Shown here piece after piece: positions 36,199 to 45,124 of a DNA stretch of 64,000 nt. Source of the stretch: Candidatus Binatia bacterium (GTDB taxonomy: Bacteria; Desulfobacterota; Binatia; Bin18); NCBI GenBank assembly GCA_022820725.1, contig JAJEFA010000010.1, forward strand, positions 366,015 to 430,014, written 5' to 3'. Numbering within the stretch: position 1 is the first letter of the stretch; each line of letters starts with the position of its first letter. A model generated the notes under the pieces. The model saw only the letters and a program-made list of their open reading frames with translations, was not told the DNA's origin and ran no database searches. Position numbers and translations under genes: made by a program.

Positions 36199-37863
36199 TC
36201 ATTCCACATCCGTAATGACGAAGTTCTGACTGGTCTGCTGCCACTCCAGTGTGACCGTCTCATCTTGGTACGGGAAGCCCTCCACCACACATTCGCCCAC
36301 GGCCCCCCGTAGGAACTCTTCCTCTGCCCCTTCTCCCAACGTCGTCACCTGCACTGCCACCCGGTCGAGTACGACCCTATCGACAAAGGCCCTGACGCTA
36401 TGTGCCCCTGCGCCCAACCGGTTCCAGTTCAATAACAACACAAATCCATTGTCCACGTCCCCACAGACCTCCTGCGTATCCAGCCGCTCCATGCCATACA
36501 TCGCCCTATAAAACTCAACCTCTCCCTGCGCGGTCTCGATCTGGAACTCCACCAGTTCTGCATCGCACACCCAGCCCCACAGCGCCCTCACCCCACTCTG
36601 GAACGAGTGCGGGCCCGGATTCTCCAGCATCCCCCTCAGCTCCACATCCCCGGCACTCGGATAAAATCCCGAATTGACGATGTAGTCGATCGAGCGGATG
36701 CTGCCGTCCGGCCTCGGGATGTGCGCGGTGAACACTCGGGCGTAACCCACCTTGAGGACTTCGATGCTGTCGAACTCGTCGTCGGGGTTGTCAAAGTAAT
36801 ACTCCACGAAGCCGCCTTCCGGGCCACTTTCCGCCGCGCGGAAGACCTGCTCCGCGACGAGTTCTCCGGTCACGATGTGGCGGATAGTCCCGGCGCGGCG
36901 CAGCTCGAACCGGTCCGGGAACCCGCCGTGCAGCGTGATGAGCCTGCTGACACGTTCCGTGATGGCGATGTACACGGACCCATGTACCCACGGGCCGTTC
37001 GGATCACGTAGAATGACCCTGGCTTTCGAGACCGCAGTCAGATCGCCGGACGAAAGAAGTCCGACGAAGTAGTCCCCCGCAGCCGTGACGAAGGCCTTCA
37101 AGGTTGCCCGATCCACCACACCCCTGGCCGTAACGGGCGGTTCGATATGCTCAATTTCTTCTTCGGCCAAGTGCGACGCGTCCAGATCAAATCCGGCAAG
37201 CACCACGACAGGTTGCCCCGAGATGCCCGAGAGCAGGGCGATGGCATAGCCGGAGGCACCCGGGATATCAGGGACATTGAATGTGCCGCCCAGCCTGGTG
37301 GCGGCAGCAGCGAAGGCGGTCCTGGCCGCCGCCGGGCTGGTCAGGTCGGCCGGATCAATGCCCAATGCGTCGTGCAGGATCGCTTCATAAATCACGGGGT
37401 TGAGTTGCCGGCCGGACAAGGACATGTCCTTCCCGTGAATGAACACCCTGTCGCTGGGCGCCAGTCTCACGACGTAGGTGGAACCGGAACGCCACGGCCC
37501 CCCCTCCTGCCTGAAAAGACAGCCAACGTAGGCTAACTGCTTGAGGGTCGTAATGCCCGGCTCGCTCACAAAGATGTCTCTCACAGCCAGGGCGAAGTCG
37601 GTCAGGCTGGCGCTGCCGTCTTCCACCTGTTGCGCCGTCACTGGCGGGGCCGCGGGCGGCGTCACACCGGCGGGCAGTGGACAATCGAGCTGCGCCTGCG
37701 CCGATGCAGGACGCACGGGGAAACAGAGGCCGGCGAGCACAAGCAGGCCGGTGAGAACAATCATCGCACCCCATGGAAGGGACGCAGCCCGCCGGGCGCG
37801 CCGGTACGGCAGGGTAGCGCACGGTGTGGAATGGCACGGGTCAGCAAGGAGGCACGAGGGCAT
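36199..37863 (-). CDS. Secreted protein with Cache-like sensor domains and a C-terminal QNFVIT module
   Basis: A 554-residue exported protein of unknown function. A long N-region precedes a hydrophobic signal segment (MIVLTGLLVLAGLCFPV, about 34-50) ending near ASAQA. Two Cache-like stretches follow: GSTYVVRLAPSDRVFIHGKD with SLSGRQLN (about 125-150), and GSVYIAITERVSRLITLHGG (about 290-310). The C-terminus has GVRALWGWVCDAELVEFQIE and LEWQQTSQNFVITD, a module also found in the remnant at 5205-5706. Such proteins may bind small ligands in the periplasm. GAAGGAAG precedes the ATG at 37863. It lies between 32-base direct repeats and next to a foldback element, suggesting insertion into this site. 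Confidence 0.72.
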   Translation of the reverse strand: MPSCLLADPCHSTPCATLPYRRARRAASLPWGAMIVLTGLLVLAGLCFPVRPASAQAQLDCPLPAGVTPPAAPPVTAQQVEDGSASLTDFALAVRDIFVSEPGITTLKQLAYVGCLFRQEGGPWRSGSTYVVRLAPSDRVFIHGKDMSLSGRQLNPVIYEAILHDALGIDPADLTSPAAARTAFAAAATRLGGTFNVPDIPGASGYAIALLSGISGQPVVVLAGFDLDASHLAEEEIEHIEPPVTARGVVDRATLKAFVTAAGDYFVGLLSSGDLTAVSKARVILRDPNGPWVHGSVYIAITERVSRLITLHGGFPDRFELRRAGTIRHIVTGELVAEQVFRAAESGPEGGFVEYYFDNPDDEFDSIEVLKVGYARVFTAHIPRPDGSIRSIDYIVNSGFYPSAGDVELRGMLENPGPHSFQSGVRALWGWVCDAELVEFQIETAQGEVEFYRAMYGMERLDTQEVCGDVDNGFVLLLNWNRLGAGAHSVRAFVDRVVLDRVAVQVTTLGEGAEEEFLRGAVGECVVEGFPYQDETVTLEWQQTSQNFVITDVE

Positions 37864-37927
37864 GATATCTTCCTTCTCAGTCTTTTTAGCTAGAATAGTT
37901 TCCGCTGTAGTCCAGCGGACAAACAGT

Positions 37928-37959
37928 CCTAGGCGTAAAAGCGATACACACCCTCGGCC
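37928..37959. repeat. 32-bp direct repeat, right copy (3' end of maoC)
   Basis: Identical to 36147-36178. It covers the stop codon and about the last ten codons of the maoC gene at 37929-38387. The distance between copies is 1,781 bases. Confidence 0.9.
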
Positions 37960-38387
37960 ACACAGGCCGGCTTACTACTGTCTTCCACCTCAAACGTCAG
38001 GCCGACCGTGACTTGCAGGCCGCCGGTCACATCCTCCACATTGTTCAACGCGGCCCGCGCCCGCACCTTTTTGCCGACCGGGACGGGCGACGGGAAGCGG
38101 AGTTTATTCAGCCCGTAGTTCACGCCCATTTTAATGCCCTGCACCGCCCAGATCTGATCCATGAAATACGGCGCTAACGAAAGGGTATAATACCCGTGGG
38201 CCACCGGACCGCCAAAGGGCGACTCTTTTTTGGCACGCTCGACGTCAAGGTGAATCCACTGATGGTCATGGGTACAGTCGGCAAAGGCGTTAATTTCTTC
38301 CTGGGTGACCAGATGCCAATCCGAGACACCGAGCTCTTGACCAACCAGGGATTTAACATCGCTATAGTCTACTTTTCGGGCTGTCAT
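37929..38387 (-). CDS. MaoC family (R)-specific enoyl-CoA hydratase-like protein
   Basis: A 152-residue single hot-dog protein of the MaoC type. The active-site region is seen as NAFADCTHDHQWIHLDVERA (Asp and His of the hydratase motif) followed by PFGGPVAHGYYTLSLAPYF. Such enzymes hydrate trans-2-enoyl-CoA. It resembles the gene at 45294-45764. The last ten codons occur again at 36147-36178. A thiolase-like gene lies upstream on the same strand beyond a small opposed gene, so the two may act on the same CoA pathway. Confidence 0.88.
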   Translation of the reverse strand: MTARKVDYSDVKSLVGQELGVSDWHLVTQEEINAFADCTHDHQWIHLDVERAKKESPFGGPVAHGYYTLSLAPYFMDQIWAVQGIKMGVNYGLNKLRFPSPVPVGKKVRARAALNNVEDVTGGLQVTVGLTFEVEDSSKPACVAEGVYRFYA

Positions 38388-38490
38388 ACTTGACTCCTTT
38401 CTGTACGAAGCGGGTGCGAAATCGTGCTCTTTCCCTATTGTCTTGGATGTTGTGTTGTCAAGGGGAACAACGGCCTATAGGCTTTCCGCG

Positions 38491-38715
38491 ATGACACCAG
38501 ATACGCCCCCGCCCCCGGAGGCTGGCCTGTGCACCTCCTGCCGACACACCCGCGAGATCGTGAGTGGCAAGGGCTCCCGTTTCTATTATTGCGGACGGTC
38601 TGAAACCGACGCTCAGTATCCCAAGTATCCACGCCTGCCAGTCCGTGAATGCCCCGGCTATCAAGTTTCTCCGACCCAGAAGGTAGAATCCTGCCGGTGT
38701 AGGGGCAATTCATGA
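38491..38715 (+). CDS. Small cysteine-pair protein, possible zinc ribbon
   Basis: A 74-residue protein with cysteines in GLCTSCRHTREIVSGKGS, FYYCGRSETD and VRECPGYQ that could bind zinc. I do not recognise a named family, but similar short proteins are common. The ATG at 38491 lacks a strong ribosome-binding site. The stop codon falls inside the palindromic repeat at 38699-38726, so the last residues (CRCRGNS) come from the repeat and the original end may have been altered. It lies opposite the flanking genes. Confidence 0.55.
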   Translation: MTPDTPPPPEAGLCTSCRHTREIVSGKGSRFYYCGRSETDAQYPKYPRLPVRECPGYQVSPTQKVESCRCRGNS

Positions 38716-38726
38716 ATTGCCCCTAC
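38699..38726. repeat. 28-bp palindrome GTAGGGGCAATTCAT..., copy 2
   Basis: Perfect palindrome with arms GTAGGGGCAATTCA and TGAATTGCCCCTAC. It lies between the small cysteine-pair gene and the convergent thiolase-like gene, and supplies the stop codon (TGA) of the former. Copy 1 is at 25149. Confidence 0.8.
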
Positions 38727-38774
38727 GATGCCTGCCCCGCTGGGGAGAGGACGGAAGGCTACGCTCTCGTAATC

Positions 38775-39944
38775 CTAACGATGCAGCAGCATCGCTGTCG
38801 TGGGCACCCCATTGCCTGAAGAGACAAAGGCCACCTCGGCGTCCGCGACCTGGTTGATGGCCTGTCCGCGCAGTTGACGCACGGCTTCAACAACATTTTC
38901 CATGCCGTGAATATAGCCTTCGGACAGGTTGCCGCCACTGGTGTTGAGCGGCAGCGAGCCGTGCGGCCATAGCAGCTTGCCGTCAGAGACAAAGTCTCCC
39001 CCCTCACCGCGTTTGCAGAAGCCCAGTTCCTCAATCGCCATGAGAACCAGCGGAGTGAAGTGGTCATACACAAAACACACATCCACGTCACTGTGTACGA
39101 TCCCGGCCCGGCCAAACAGGGCCTTACCGGTCACGGTCGATTCCGTTTCAGCTTTCTCAACGTTTTTCACCACACGCTGGGCATTCCATTCGCCCGCCCC
39201 GAAGGCCCCGCCCATAATATAGGCGGGCTTGTGTGAGCAGTTTTTTGCCCGGTCAACCGAGGTAATCACCACTGCGGCACCACCGTCGGTTTCCAGACAG
39301 CAGTCCAGCAAATGGAGGGGGTCGGCGATGATACGCGAGCTTTGGTGGTCTTCAATAGTGATAGGCCGGCCCCGCATGACCGCGTTGGGATTGGTCTGGG
39401 CGTGCGTCCGACAGGCGACTGAGATGGCGCCAAAGTCCGCACTCTTGGTCCCGTATAAATGCATATGGCGACGCGCAGCCAGGGCCACCATCTGGGCCGG
39501 ACTGAAGAGACCGTAGGGTTCGAGGTAGGCACCTACACCGGACGCGCCCTTACGGACGGCGGCGCGACCGAAACGCGGTGTTCCCCGGCCCGAGCGTTCG
39601 TTCATAGCCCGGAAGGCAACCACGTAATTGGCCATGCCGGTAGCCACGGCCATGGCTCCAAGCAGAATCGAGCCGACCGGCCCGCCCCCGCCGCCGTAGG
39701 GCGCTTCCGCGTAAAAACGCAGCGCCGGGATACCCAGGTTTGCCGCAATATCGACCGGATCGTTATTATCCATGGAGAACTTGGCGATCCCGTCAATATC
39801 GCTTGGTTTGAGGCCAGCGTCGGCAATCGCGTTGCGGATGGCTTCGACCGCCAGGCTCATTTCGCTACGGCCTGAGTCTTTTGAGTATTCGGTGTGACCA
39901 ATGCCAACGATGGCTGTCTTATCTTTCAGGGTCTCTGTTTCCAT
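38775..39944 (-). CDS. Thiolase-like protein lacking the nucleophilic cysteine (SCP-x/Ltp aldolase-like)
   Basis: A 389-residue thiolase-superfamily protein. The N-terminus KTAIVGIGHTEYSKDSGRSE and the C-terminal GSLPLNTSGGNLSEGYIHGM are typical of the lipid-transfer/SCP-x thiolase branch. At the usual nucleophile position the sequence is AEAPYGGGGGPVGS, with no cysteine, so it should not be a classical thiolase. In the steroid-pathway Ltp2 type this branch acts as a retro-aldolase using tyrosines, one in a YxHG segment that is present here. Those enzymes need a DUF35 partner, which I do not see nearby. GGGAGGT precedes the ATG at 39944; the longer frame to 40184 is rejected. Confidence 0.82.
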   Translation of the reverse strand: METETLKDKTAIVGIGHTEYSKDSGRSEMSLAVEAIRNAIADAGLKPSDIDGIAKFSMDNNDPVDIAANLGIPALRFYAEAPYGGGGGPVGSILLGAMAVATGMANYVVAFRAMNERSGRGTPRFGRAAVRKGASGVGAYLEPYGLFSPAQMVALAARRHMHLYGTKSADFGAISVACRTHAQTNPNAVMRGRPITIEDHQSSRIIADPLHLLDCCLETDGGAAVVITSVDRAKNCSHKPAYIMGGAFGAGEWNAQRVVKNVEKAETESTVTGKALFGRAGIVHSDVDVCFVYDHFTPLVLMAIEELGFCKRGEGGDFVSDGKLLWPHGSLPLNTSGGNLSEGYIHGMENVVEAVRQLRGQAINQVADAEVAFVSSGNGVPTTAMLLHR

Positions 39945-40141
39945 ATCGACCTCCCAGAACCGAATTGAAGCCGGAATTAGAGCATACGTCGGCCGGATTT
40001 GCCACAGCCGTACCCCGTGAACGGTCCCATTGAATAGTGTAGGATGGAGGCGCTGTTTCCAGTCTTTGGGCAACGTACACAGAACGTGAAGGAATAGCCG
40101 AGGTCGAAGACGGTAATGCCATACAAACGGAACATGAGAAT

Positions 40142-41386
40142 ATGATGACGCCAGCGCGTGCTTCAGACGCGATCCGCCATACACCGGAGCCTACGCGGGC
40201 CGCAACAGACCGGCGGTCGGAATTCGAGCACGACCGCTCCCGGATTATCCACTCGGCCGCATTTCGGCGTTTGCAGGGCAAGACCCAGGTCTTCGGCATT
40301 TATGAGGGCGATTTTTTTCGGACTCGCCTCACCCACTCGCTTGAAGTCGCTCAAATTGCCAAAGGCATTGCCCTGACTCTGGGAGCCGACCCGGATTTGG
40401 TCGAGGCAGTCTGCCTGGCACACGATCTGGGCCATCCGCCCTTTGGCCATAACGGCGAACGGACGCTGCATCAACTCATGCGGGCGCATGGCGGCTTTGA
40501 GGGCAACGCACAGACCCTGCGCATAGTGACCCGTCTTGAACAGAAGCATGTCGACTATGCCGGCCTGAATCTGACCTATCAAACCCTGGACGGCATGCTC
40601 AAATACAAAACCTGCATCGACGCAACCGCTATAGCCAACGCGCTACAGGACTTGGTCAAAGGCTTTTACGCCGAAGACCGTGCCCTCGTCGAAGCCATCA
40701 TCCGCCAGACCGGCAGCGGGCAGCAGCGCAGCCTTGAGTGCCAAATCATGGATGTGGCGGACGATATCGCCTATTCCGTGCACGACCTGGAGGACAGCCT
40801 CAAAGCCGGCTTACTCACCCCGGCCGACCTGCGCCGTCTTCCGCCGGTGCGTGTGGTGCGTGATGTCAATACAAGGCTGACTGCTTGGGGACAAACCGTC
40901 ACTGAGAGCACGGTCCACCGGGAATTGGCCCAGATTGCCGACCGACTCGAACAGCTTGAACAGCGTTCTCTCCGGGCCGGTAGAAAAATGCTGACGCGTG
41001 ATCTCATTCATGAATTTGTCAGTCCGGTTGCCTGCCAATCTCACGGTCTGATTGATACCGATTTTCCCAACCGAGTCCGCATCGAATCCCTCAAGGCATT
41101 TGAATCGTACAAGGTCATCAATAATCCGCGCGTGACCACCCTCAGCCATAAGGGTAAAGAAGTTCTCCGGCGCCTGTTTGCCGTGCTGGACCAGGGCCAG
41201 GAGTCCATCGGCCTCTTCCCCGAAGACCATGGCGAGCACTACGAGAACGCGCTCCTCAACGGCGACGAGGCCACCCGCAAACGGGTCATCTGCGACTTTC
41301 TCGCCGGCATGACCGATTCGTACGCCCTGCGGTTTTACAGCCGGTTGTTCGTTCCGGGCGAGGGGAGTTTTTATGAGATGCTGTGA
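40142..41386 (+). CDS. dgt: dGTPase-like HD-domain triphosphohydrolase
   Basis: A 414-residue HD-domain protein that should split deoxynucleoside triphosphates to deoxynucleoside and tripolyphosphate. The metal ligands are in TRLTHSLEVAQIAKGIA, CLAHDLGHPPFGHNGE (the HD pair) and MDVADDIAYSVHDLED. The N-terminal RSRIIHSAAFRRLQGKTQVF is diagnostic of the Dgt family. Two ATG codons in a row open the gene; the ribosome-binding site is weak. The next frame overlaps its stop by four bases only if an upstream start is used there. Confidence 0.92.
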   Translation: MMTPARASDAIRHTPEPTRAATDRRSEFEHDRSRIIHSAAFRRLQGKTQVFGIYEGDFFRTRLTHSLEVAQIAKGIALTLGADPDLVEAVCLAHDLGHPPFGHNGERTLHQLMRAHGGFEGNAQTLRIVTRLEQKHVDYAGLNLTYQTLDGMLKYKTCIDATAIANALQDLVKGFYAEDRALVEAIIRQTGSGQQRSLECQIMDVADDIAYSVHDLEDSLKAGLLTPADLRRLPPVRVVRDVNTRLTAWGQTVTESTVHRELAQIADRLEQLEQRSLRAGRKMLTRDLIHEFVSPVACQSHGLIDTDFPNRVRIESLKAFESYKVINNPRVTTLSHKGKEVLRRLFAVLDQGQESIGLFPEDHGEHYENALLNGDEATRKRVICDFLAGMTDSYALRFYSRLFVPGEGSFYEML

Positions 41387-41496
41387 CAACTCGGGGCTCC
41401 ACTCCCGAAGATTGGGGGCTTAGCCGCATCGGATTTGCAAATTCCCTGCTTTTCTCGTATGCCCCACCAAAAGCAGGGAGAAGGGGGAGACCTGTC

Positions 41497-42594
41497 ATGT
41501 CAGGCCACGACGACGCGCCTCGCGCGGGCTTGGTAAACTCAATGGCAACCTTTTATGGATACCAGTGGATTTTCCTGCGAGCCCTGTTTCGCGCGGTTTC
41601 GGAACGTTTTGGTACGGAAGGGCTGTCGATCTTAGAGAGAGGGTTTCGGCGCTATGGCTATTACCGAGGTCAATACCTCCGTGATCGTCCAGAAACGTTC
41701 GCTGAGGGACGCGACGCGCTCTCCCTCGTGCGGAACTGGGATACCGGGGATTATGCCCTTGCTGCCCTGCACACTGCCTTTGAACTCCAAGGCAGCGCAA
41801 GTCGTGTGACCATCACCTTCCCCTGTGTACCGGGCAGCGATTATTTTTATAGTCGCGATGGCGGCGAGGTCCTGGGGCTTTTTTGGCGCAATTTTCTTGT
41901 TGGCGTTGCCGATGGCTATGACGAAGCGACCGGGGTGGAGTATATGGACATTTCGCTTGACCCACACGCCCCGTGGCAGCTTACCTGGACCTATAGAGGA
42001 GCACCTGAGGACGTCCAGCCGACTCCTTTCCCCGATGTTTTCGCCCAACCCGCTCGGGTCATTCAGCTCACCCGCCGCACAATTGGTGTTTTTGCCGCGT
42101 TACAGATGTACGTCGCGCGTGAGTTGATCCAGGCATTCGATGCATCTGGAGAAAAAGCGGTCCGCGAAGCCTCTTATGCTTTTGGTGCGGAGCGTGGCGG
42201 CACGATCCGAGAACAACATCTCAAAGAAGGCGTGCCCATCAATTTCAAATCGTTTTTTGGCGGGCTTCAAGAGCGTGATCCGGTTGAGTCTATCTTTGTC
42301 TACCGGGGGGAGCGGCATATCTCGCCGGGGATCTTTCAAGTTGACTGCACCTACTGCCCCCTTGCCGAGGTCTGGGCAGAAGAAGGCGGCAAAGGGTTAG
42401 CCCTGGGCTATATGTTCGACATGGAAAACCACCGGGGTCTGGTCGAATCCTATCATCCGGGCGCTGTTGTCAGATGGGACGCCGTCAAGCCGCGCGGGGA
42501 TAATACCTGTAAATTCCGCTTTTTGATCCCCGAACTCGTCACTGCGGCTGACCCCGATTGGGCTCAGCCGAAACACCGTCAGCAGGACAGATGA
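41497..42594 (+). CDS. ATC-hydrolase family (L-2-amino-thiazoline-4-carboxylate hydrolase-like) protein
   Basis: A 365-residue protein. The N-terminal half has ALFRAVSERFGTEGLSILER and FRRYGYYRGQYLRDRP, which match the L-2-amino-thiazoline-4-carboxylic acid hydrolase family; the C-terminal half repeats the theme (AVREASYAFGAERGGTIREQ, then VDCTYCPLAEVWAE), so it looks like a two-domain or duplicated form. The archetype opens a thiazoline ring on the route to cysteine, but most members have unknown roles. I use the ATG at 41497 after AAGGGGGAG. A deacetylase-like gene follows 12 bases later. Confidence 0.72.
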   Translation: MSGHDDAPRAGLVNSMATFYGYQWIFLRALFRAVSERFGTEGLSILERGFRRYGYYRGQYLRDRPETFAEGRDALSLVRNWDTGDYALAALHTAFELQGSASRVTITFPCVPGSDYFYSRDGGEVLGLFWRNFLVGVADGYDEATGVEYMDISLDPHAPWQLTWTYRGAPEDVQPTPFPDVFAQPARVIQLTRRTIGVFAALQMYVARELIQAFDASGEKAVREASYAFGAERGGTIREQHLKEGVPINFKSFFGGLQERDPVESIFVYRGERHISPGIFQVDCTYCPLAEVWAEEGGKGLALGYMFDMENHRGLVESYHPGAVVRWDAVKPRGDNTCKFRFLIPELVTAADPDWAQPKHRQQDR

Positions 42595-42606
42595 GGAGGA
42601 GAGACA

Positions 42607-43557
42607 ATGGCAGTCCTCGATAATCCGGTTCCCTGGCCACATGGGGCGCGCTGCGCAGCCGCAATCAGCTTTGATATGGACACGGACAGCGCGCTGCATT
42701 TGAGTCATGCCGACGCCTATAAGCGGGTCGGCGTGCTTTCCTGGCTGCGCTACGACGAGGTCGCCGTTCCTCGCATCGTCGAGGTGTTCGATCACTACGG
42801 CATACATGGGACGTTTTTTGTTCCGGCGTGGTGTATCGAACGGTATCCGGACACGGTCCAGACGGTTGTCGAGAGCGGCAACGAGGTCGCCCATCACGGA
42901 TATCTGCACGAGAGCGCCCGAGACCAGAACCGCGATGGGGAACTCTACTGGCTGCAACGCAGCATCCGGGTGATTGAACAGTTTTGTGGCAAGCGGCCGA
43001 CCGGCAGCCGAGCCCCATATGCAAATTACTCGCACTACTCGACCGACCTGCTCGTTCAGGAAGGGTTTATGTACGATTCAAGTCTGATGGGAGACACGAA
43101 GCCCTATGTACTCCAGACGGCAGAAGGGAGTGTCATCGAACTCCCGATTGACTGGACAATGGACGACTGGCCGCACTACGCCCACGCTCCTGACTTTGGC
43201 TATTTAATGCCGATCAGCGCACCCGAGAAAGCTATGGAAGTCTACCTGGCCGAGTTTGAAGCGGCCTATGAAGGCGGTGGGCTGTGGGTCACCATCTGGC
43301 ACCCTTTTGTGACTGGTCGTCCCGCTCGCTTGGCGAGTGTTGCGAAAATGATCGAATATATGCAGAGCATAGGTGGCGTATGGTTTGCAACCATGGAAGA
43401 AATCGCCCTGCATGTGAAGCAGTGTATTGAGGACGGGAGCTACCAGCCTCGTACCGTGCCGATGCCTTACTACGAGGGACCAATTCCAGAGCTGACCGAG
43501 GGTTTCCCAAAAGGACTCGCACTCAGAGGACCACAAGGTTGGGGCAATACGGAGTAG
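42607..43557 (+). CDS. Polysaccharide deacetylase family protein (PuuE-like)
   Basis: A 316-residue NodB-fold hydrolase: ISFDMDTDSA carries the first aspartate, GIHGTFFVPAWCIERYP the second strand, NEVAHHGYLHES the histidine pair and TGSRAPYANYS a later motif. The length and IHGTFFVPAWC pattern are closer to the allantoinase/PuuE-like cytoplasmic branch than to secreted chitin deacetylases, and there is no signal peptide. Its substrate may be a small cyclic amide or N-acyl compound; this is inference. GGAGGAG precedes the ATG. It follows the ATC-hydrolase-like gene closely. Confidence 0.85.
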   Translation: MAVLDNPVPWPHGARCAAAISFDMDTDSALHLSHADAYKRVGVLSWLRYDEVAVPRIVEVFDHYGIHGTFFVPAWCIERYPDTVQTVVESGNEVAHHGYLHESARDQNRDGELYWLQRSIRVIEQFCGKRPTGSRAPYANYSHYSTDLLVQEGFMYDSSLMGDTKPYVLQTAEGSVIELPIDWTMDDWPHYAHAPDFGYLMPISAPEKAMEVYLAEFEAAYEGGGLWVTIWHPFVTGRPARLASVAKMIEYMQSIGGVWFATMEEIALHVKQCIEDGSYQPRTVPMPYYEGPIPELTEGFPKGLALRGPQGWGNTE

Positions 43558-43595
43558 AACTCTAGAGTTTTTGAGCGTAGCTAAGTCGAAAACAT

Positions 43596-44279
43596 ATGCA
43601 CTTCGACCAGTTCCGGTTCGGTATCACGGACGCCGCACAAGCGCTTGGCCTCAAAGTCGTCTGCTTTGTGATTGAGGGCGTACGCAATCAACATACACAT
43701 CCGGAGTTTGAAACACTCAAGACGCAAACACTGGCTCAAGTGAGCAAAAACCTCTCGTCCGAAGCCATACAGGCCGACTCTATCCTGAGCGGTTTTCGTG
43801 TCCTGCATGATGTGATTGGACGCTCCAATCGAAAAAACGTGGCCTCACCGGAAAGCTTGCTCAAACTGGTCCTACAAACAGGAGGATTGCCGCAGGTCAA
43901 TCTGCTGGTTGATATCTATAACCTCGTATCGGTGAAAACCCGTCTCTCTTTGGGGGCACACGATCTCAGAGCGATCAACGGCAATGTGCAGCTTCGCCTC
44001 ACGGACGGCAGCGAGACCTTTTGGCCGATGGGCTCGGATAAGCCCAAAGTCGTGAGCCCTGGCGAATACGCCTATATCGACGACGCACATAACGTGCTGT
44101 GTCGCTTGGAGGTACGCCAGTGCGAGAAAACGAAAATCGCCCTCGATACGACCGACGGTTTTTTCATTGTGCAGGGCAATACCCGGACGGAAGAGGCTTA
44201 TCTGCACGAAGCGGCGAACGAACTCCTCGCCCTCATCAAGCGATTCTGCGGTGGGCAGGCCCATATGCTGGCGCAGTGA
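43596..44279 (+). CDS. B3/B4 domain protein
   Basis: A 227-residue protein matching the B3/B4 domain found in phenylalanyl-tRNA synthetase beta chains and as stand-alone proteins: SPESLLKLVLQTGGLPQVN, LVDIYNLVSVKTRLSLGAHD and a late TTDGFFIVQGNTRT. Free-standing forms may edit or bind aminoacylated tRNA; most are untested. The ATG at 43596 has no clear ribosome-binding site. It converges with cysE after 11 bases. Confidence 0.8.
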   Translation: MHFDQFRFGITDAAQALGLKVVCFVIEGVRNQHTHPEFETLKTQTLAQVSKNLSSEAIQADSILSGFRVLHDVIGRSNRKNVASPESLLKLVLQTGGLPQVNLLVDIYNLVSVKTRLSLGAHDLRAINGNVQLRLTDGSETFWPMGSDKPKVVSPGEYAYIDDAHNVLCRLEVRQCEKTKIALDTTDGFFIVQGNTRTEEAYLHEAANELLALIKRFCGGQAHMLAQ

Positions 44280-44290
44280 CGCTGGCCGCT

Positions 44291-45124
44291 TCAGATACCT
44301 CTTCGGGAGTCCTCTTCTCCGGTGGGCAGGTTGTGGTCCATCTCGAACGCCGGCTGCTGGAGTTTGGCGCAGCGGCCCACCAGCTTGGCCGGCACACCGG
44401 CGACTGTACAGCCCGACGGGACATTGGTGAGCACGACACTTCCCGCGCCCACCTTCGCGTTCGCCCCGACCTCGACGTTGCCCAGAATCTTGGCCCCGGC
44501 ACTGATCAATACCCCGGTCCGAATCTTGGGATGCCGGTCACCGGTCTCTTTTCCGGTTCCTCCGAGGGTCACTTCCTGGAGCATGGACACATTGTCCTCA
44601 ACCACGGCCGTCTCTCCAATGACGAGGCTGCTGCCGTGGTCAATAAAGATCCCCGAGCCAATACGAGCCGCCGGGTGAATATCCACGCTGAAGACTTCCG
44701 AAATCCGGTTCTGCAAGCAGAAGGCCAAGGTCTTCCGGTCCTGCTTCCACAGCCAGTGCGCCACGCGATAGGCTTCGAGCGCGTGCAAACCCTTATAGTA
44801 CAGCAGGGGCGCTGAATAGAACGAACAGGCCGGGTCGCGCTCACGAACCGCACAGATATCCGCCCGAACAGCTTGACCGATCGACCGATCATCGATCAGC
44901 GATTCCATAATGATGTCGCGCAGGGTAATGGACGGCAGATTGAGATTTGTCAGCTTCCCGGCCAAAAGATAACTCAGCGCCTCCTCTAATGAAGAGTGAT
45001 TCAGAATAATCGAATGTAAAAAGCTCGCCAGCACCGGCTCGCGATCGGCTTCTAATGCAGCTTCGTCTCGAATGGCTTGCCAGACCCAGTCGTCAGATGC
45101 TTGGTGTTGCTCGACAGCGCGCAT
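44291..45124 (-). CDS. cysE: Serine O-acetyltransferase
   Basis: Makes O-acetylserine for cysteine synthesis. The 277-residue protein has the helical N-terminal domain (about 1-150, with AVRADICAVRERDPACS) and the left-handed hexapeptide domain: VDIHPAARIGSGIFIDHGSS, VIGETAVVEDNVSMLQEVTL, the GGTGK active-site loop and a KILGNVEVGANAKVGAGSVV coil. It stands alone on the minus strand. Its cysteine product could feed ergothioneine synthesis, but nothing shows co-regulation. Confidence 0.94.
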   Translation of the reverse strand: MRAVEQHQASDDWVWQAIRDEAALEADREPVLASFLHSIILNHSSLEEALSYLLAGKLTNLNLPSITLRDIIMESLIDDRSIGQAVRADICAVRERDPACSFYSAPLLYYKGLHALEAYRVAHWLWKQDRKTLAFCLQNRISEVFSVDIHPAARIGSGIFIDHGSSLVIGETAVVEDNVSMLQEVTLGGTGKETGDRHPKIRTGVLISAGAKILGNVEVGANAKVGAGSVVLTNVPSGCTVAGVPAKLVGRCAKLQQPAFEMDHNLPTGEEDSRRGI

